From Streptomyces alanosinicus (lineage in GTDB: Bacteria; Actinomycetota; Actinomycetes; Streptomycetales; Streptomycetaceae): 64,000 nucleotides of DNA. The position numbers and the translations under genes were made by a program. The notes under the pieces are model-generated. The model was not told the origin of the DNA. It was given only the letters and a program-made list of their open reading frames with translations, and did not search any database. The stretch spans positions 124,001 through 188,000 of the forward strand of contig NZ_BMVG01000012.1 in NCBI RefSeq assembly GCF_014650595.1. Reading direction: 5' to 3'. The stretch's first letter is position 1; each line of letters begins with the position of its first letter. This document shows positions 61,765 to 64,000 of this stretch, piece by piece.

Positions 61765-62694
61765 TCAGTGACGGTCTTGTACGTTCTTGCGCTCACGCCG
61801 GCCGTCGGTCCTGTGCTCGCGCTGGTAGGCCCCGGGAGGCACGCCGACGATCCGGGCGAAGTGCCGGTTCAGGTGGGGCTGGTCGGTGAAACCGACGGCC
61901 ACGGCCGCCTCGGCAGGGGGCCGGCCCGCGTCCAGCAGCAGCCGCGCCCGGCGCACGCGGGCGTCGGTCAGCCAGGTGTGCGGCGGCATGCCGTAGGTCT
62001 CGCGGAAGGCCCGCAGCAGCGCGAACGGGCTGGTGCCGAGGTCGGTGGCCAGCTGTTCCAGGCTCGGCGGCCGGGCCATCCGCTCTTCGAGAACCGCACG
62101 CGCGCGTGCGGCGATGACCGCGCCGGCCGTACGGATCCGCCGCTGGGGCAGCGGGCCGCCGTTGAGCTGCAGCAGCCGTGTGACGGCGACGCGGAGCACG
62201 GTGTCTGCGGCCAGCGCGTTGCCCTCGTCGGCGGCGCGCAGCACCCGGTGGACGAGGCGGGCGGTGTGGAGGTCGTCGAGAACCGGGCTGACGAAACCCG
62301 GAGTGCCCCGGATGCCGGTGGTCTCGGCCGCGATCGCGGCGACCACCTCGGGCGAGGGGTAGACCGCGCCGTACCGCCAGCCCTCGGGGACTCCGGCGCG
62401 GCCGGTGTGCGCGGTGTCCGGGTTGACCAGGGCGAGGGCTCCCGCGCCGACGGACACGTCGGAGCCGTGGTGGTGGAAGACCTCGACGCCGTCGGCTATG
62501 GCCGCGATCACGAAGTGCTCGTGGGTGTGCCGGACGAAGGTCTTGCGGATGTACCGGGCACGCAGCAGGTCCACGCCCGGCAGGTCGTCGTACCGCCAGT
62601 GCCGCGCACGCTCCGCCGGCCGGTCCCGGGCCGTTTCCCCGCCCGTCCGTTTCCCGCCCGTCGGTTGCTCGCCCCACGCCGCCGTGCCCGCCAT
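61765..62694 (-). CDS. AraC-family transcriptional regulator
   Basis: 309 residues. The N-terminal cupin (about 35-130, FVRHTHEHFVIAAIADG) would sense a ligand; the C-terminal double helix-turn-helix (about 205-300) includes PPSLEQLATDLGTSPFALLRAFRETYGMPPHTWL and AEAAVAVGFTDQPHLNRHFARIVGVPPGAYQ. Upstream of azlCD on the same strand, so likely its activator. GAGAAT lies 6 nt before the ATG. Confidence 0.93.
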   Translation of the reverse strand: MAGTAAWGEQPTGGKRTGGETARDRPAERARHWRYDDLPGVDLLRARYIRKTFVRHTHEHFVIAAIADGVEVFHHHGSDVSVGAGALALVNPDTAHTGRAGVPEGWRYGAVYPSPEVVAAIAAETTGIRGTPGFVSPVLDDLHTARLVHRVLRAADEGNALAADTVLRVAVTRLLQLNGGPLPQRRIRTAGAVIAARARAVLEERMARPPSLEQLATDLGTSPFALLRAFRETYGMPPHTWLTDARVRRARLLLDAGRPPAEAAVAVGFTDQPHLNRHFARIVGVPPGAYQREHRTDGRRERKNVQDRH

Positions 62695-62802
62695 ACGCCC
62701 ATTCTCCGCCCCACCGCCGCCGACCGGGCCCCGCCCCACCCCCACAGCATGACGTTTGCCCAGGTCAGCGTGATTGTCAGTGGCCGGGTGCAGGATGGAC
62801 GC

Positions 62803-64000
62803 ATGGTCAGCTCCGCACACCGAGGCCTCGACGGCTTCTCACCCGCGACCCGCGGCTGGTTCACGGGGGCGTTCTCCGCGCCCACCGCGGCCCAGGCCGG
62901 CGCGTGGCAGGCCATCGGCGCGGGCTCGGACGTGCTGGTGGTGGCCCCGACCGGCTCGGGCAAGACGCTGGCCGCGTTCCTCGCCGCCCTGGACCAGCTC
63001 GCCTCGGCCCCGCCCCCGGCCGACCCGAAAAAGCGCTGCCGGGTCCTGTATGTGTCCCCGCTGAAGGCCCTCGCGGTCGACGTCGAGCGCAACCTGCGCA
63101 GCCCGCTGACCGGCATCCGCCAGGAGTCCGTGCGCCGGGGCCTGCCCGAACCCGAGGTCAGGGTAGGCATCCGCTCCGGGGACACCCCTGCGGCCGAGCG
63201 GCGCGCGCTGTCCACACGCCCGCCGGACATCCTCATCACCACCCCCGAGTCGCTGTTCCTGATGCTGACCTCGGCCACCCGCGACGCCCTGACGGGCGTG
63301 GAGACGGTGATCCTGGACGAGGTGCACGCGGTCGCGGGCACCAAGCGCGGCGCCCATCTCGCGCTGTCCCTGGAGCGGTTGGACGAGCTGCTGCCGAAGC
63401 CGGCCCGCCGGATCGGCCTCTCGGCCACCGTCCGCCCGGTCGACGAGGTGGCCCGGTATCTCTCGCCGCGCCGCAAGGTGGAGATCGTCCAGCCGGAGTC
63501 CGGCAAGGAGTTCGACCTGTCCGTGGTGGTCCCGGTCGAGGACATGGGCGAGCTGTCGGGCGCCCCGGCGGCGGACGCGGCCGAGGGCGCGGAGCGGCCC
63601 TCGATCTGGCCGCATGTGGAGGAGCGGATCGCCGACCTGGTCCAGTCCCATCGCTCCACGATCGTCTTCGCCAACTCCCGCCGCCTCGCCGAGCGCCTGT
63701 GCAACCGGCTCAACGAGATCGCGTACGAGCGGGCGACCGGCGAGACCCTGGAGGAGCATCACTCCCCGGCCCAGCTGATGGGCGGCTCCGGCGCGGCCCA
63801 GGGCGCACCGGCGGTGATCGCCCGCGCGCACCACGGCTCGGTCTCCAAGGAGCAGCGCGCCCTGGTCGAGGAGGACCTGAAGGCGGGCCGGCTGCCCGCC
63901 GTGGTCGCCACGTCCAGCCTGGAGCTGGGTATCGACATGGGCGCCGTCGACCTGGTCGTGCAGGTCGAGTCCCCGCCTTCGGTCGCCTCCGGACTCCAGC
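62803..64000 (+). CDS. lhr: Lhr-type ATP-dependent helicase, 5' part
   Basis: About 399 codons, open at the window end. Large superfamily 2 helicase (family ~1,500 residues): Walker A APTGSGKT at 48-55, PLKALAVDVERNL, TTPESLFLMLTSA, DEVHAVAGTKRG, LSATVRPVDEVARYL, and in the second lobe HHGSVSKEQRALVEEDLKAGRLPAVVATSSLELGIDMG. The Lhr core and WH domains would follow outside the window. It unwinds DNA and is induced by DNA damage in mycobacteria. Divergent from the AraC gene; no LexA box visible in the 108-bp gap. Confidence 0.93.
   Translation, partial: MVSSAHRGLDGFSPATRGWFTGAFSAPTAAQAGAWQAIGAGSDVLVVAPTGSGKTLAAFLAALDQLASAPPPADPKKRCRVLYVSPLKALAVDVERNLRSPLTGIRQESVRRGLPEPEVRVGIRSGDTPAAERRALSTRPPDILITTPESLFLMLTSATRDALTGVETVILDEVHAVAGTKRGAHLALSLERLDELLPKPARRIGLSATVRPVDEVARYLSPRRKVEIVQPESGKEFDLSVVVPVEDMGELSGAPAADAAEGAERPSIWPHVEERIADLVQSHRSTIVFANSRRLAERLCNRLNEIAYERATGETLEEHHSPAQLMGGSGAAQGAPAVIARAHHGSVSKEQRALVEEDLKAGRLPAVVATSSLELGIDMGAVDLVVQVESPPSVASGLQ

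Noticed and set aside
1..64000. Insertion sequences, prophage or integrative element
   Set aside because: No transposase, integrase, relaxase or phage structural gene was recognised; gene order is that of a Streptomyces core region.

Overview
This is about 64 kb of very GC-rich DNA. Short intergenic gaps, frequent GTG/TTG starts, strong G/C third-position bias and the gene order all point to a Streptomyces chromosome. The block running RecQ, rnhB, nrdJ-nrdR, lexA, dinG-like helicase, hflX, rsh, dapF, miaA, miaB, gluABCD, recX-recA, lhr matches, from memory and not checked here, the S. coelicolor SCO576x-SCO581x region. A reduced version (lexA, nrdR, hflX, dapF, miaA, miaB, recX, recA, DUF3046) is recalled from Mycobacterium. 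It is therefore core chromosome with small variable insertions, not an island. No rRNA, tRNA, CRISPR array, phage or insertion sequence was recognised.

Layout. 1-5.2 kb: a DUF4192 gene and a RecQ helicase fused to a phosphoribosyltransferase-like domain; two inverted DnaA-type boxes lie between them. 5.2-10.5 kb: two unassigned genes, rnhB, and a divergent TetR/MFS efflux pair with two identical 20-bp operators. 10.5-13.6 kb: ADP-ribosylglycohydrolase, histidine phosphatase, DUF4937-type protein, TerD. 13.6-20.8 kb: class II ribonucleotide reductase nrdJ with its repressor nrdR (two boxes 31 bp apart), lexA with its own SOS box, and a DinG-type helicase. 21-26 kb: a three-gene NRPS-independent siderophore locus (aminotransferase, IucA/IucC synthetase, acetyltransferase). 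26.4-39.8 kb: secreted protease, hflX, M1 peptidase, (p)ppGpp synthetase/hydrolase, dapF, membrane protein, miaA, an orphan MT0933-type antitoxin, a LigB-like protein, miaB. 40-44.8 kb: a more variable stretch with a GalU-like nucleotidyltransferase, an orphan protein, DUF6204, MarR, a lipoprotein and a MazG-like pyrophosphohydrolase. 44.9-51.8 kb: TAXI-type binding protein, two-component system, and the glutamate ABC transporter gluABCD. 52-55 kb: FAD monooxygenase, then a Cys-rich leader peptide ahead of cysteine dioxygenase and rhodanese. 55-64 kb: recX-recA, a phosphotransferase, membrane proteins, DUF3046, a toroid-fold protein, azlCD with an AraC regulator, and the 5' part of lhr.

Working together: LexA sites precede both lexA and recA, so the two ends of the window belong to one SOS circuit. 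NrdR controls its own operon with nrdJ. The Cys-rich leader probably couples cysteine supply to cysteine dioxygenase/rhodanese expression. Several genes have a TANNNT box 6-8 nt before the start codon and no Shine-Dalgarno sequence, the layout of leaderless transcripts.
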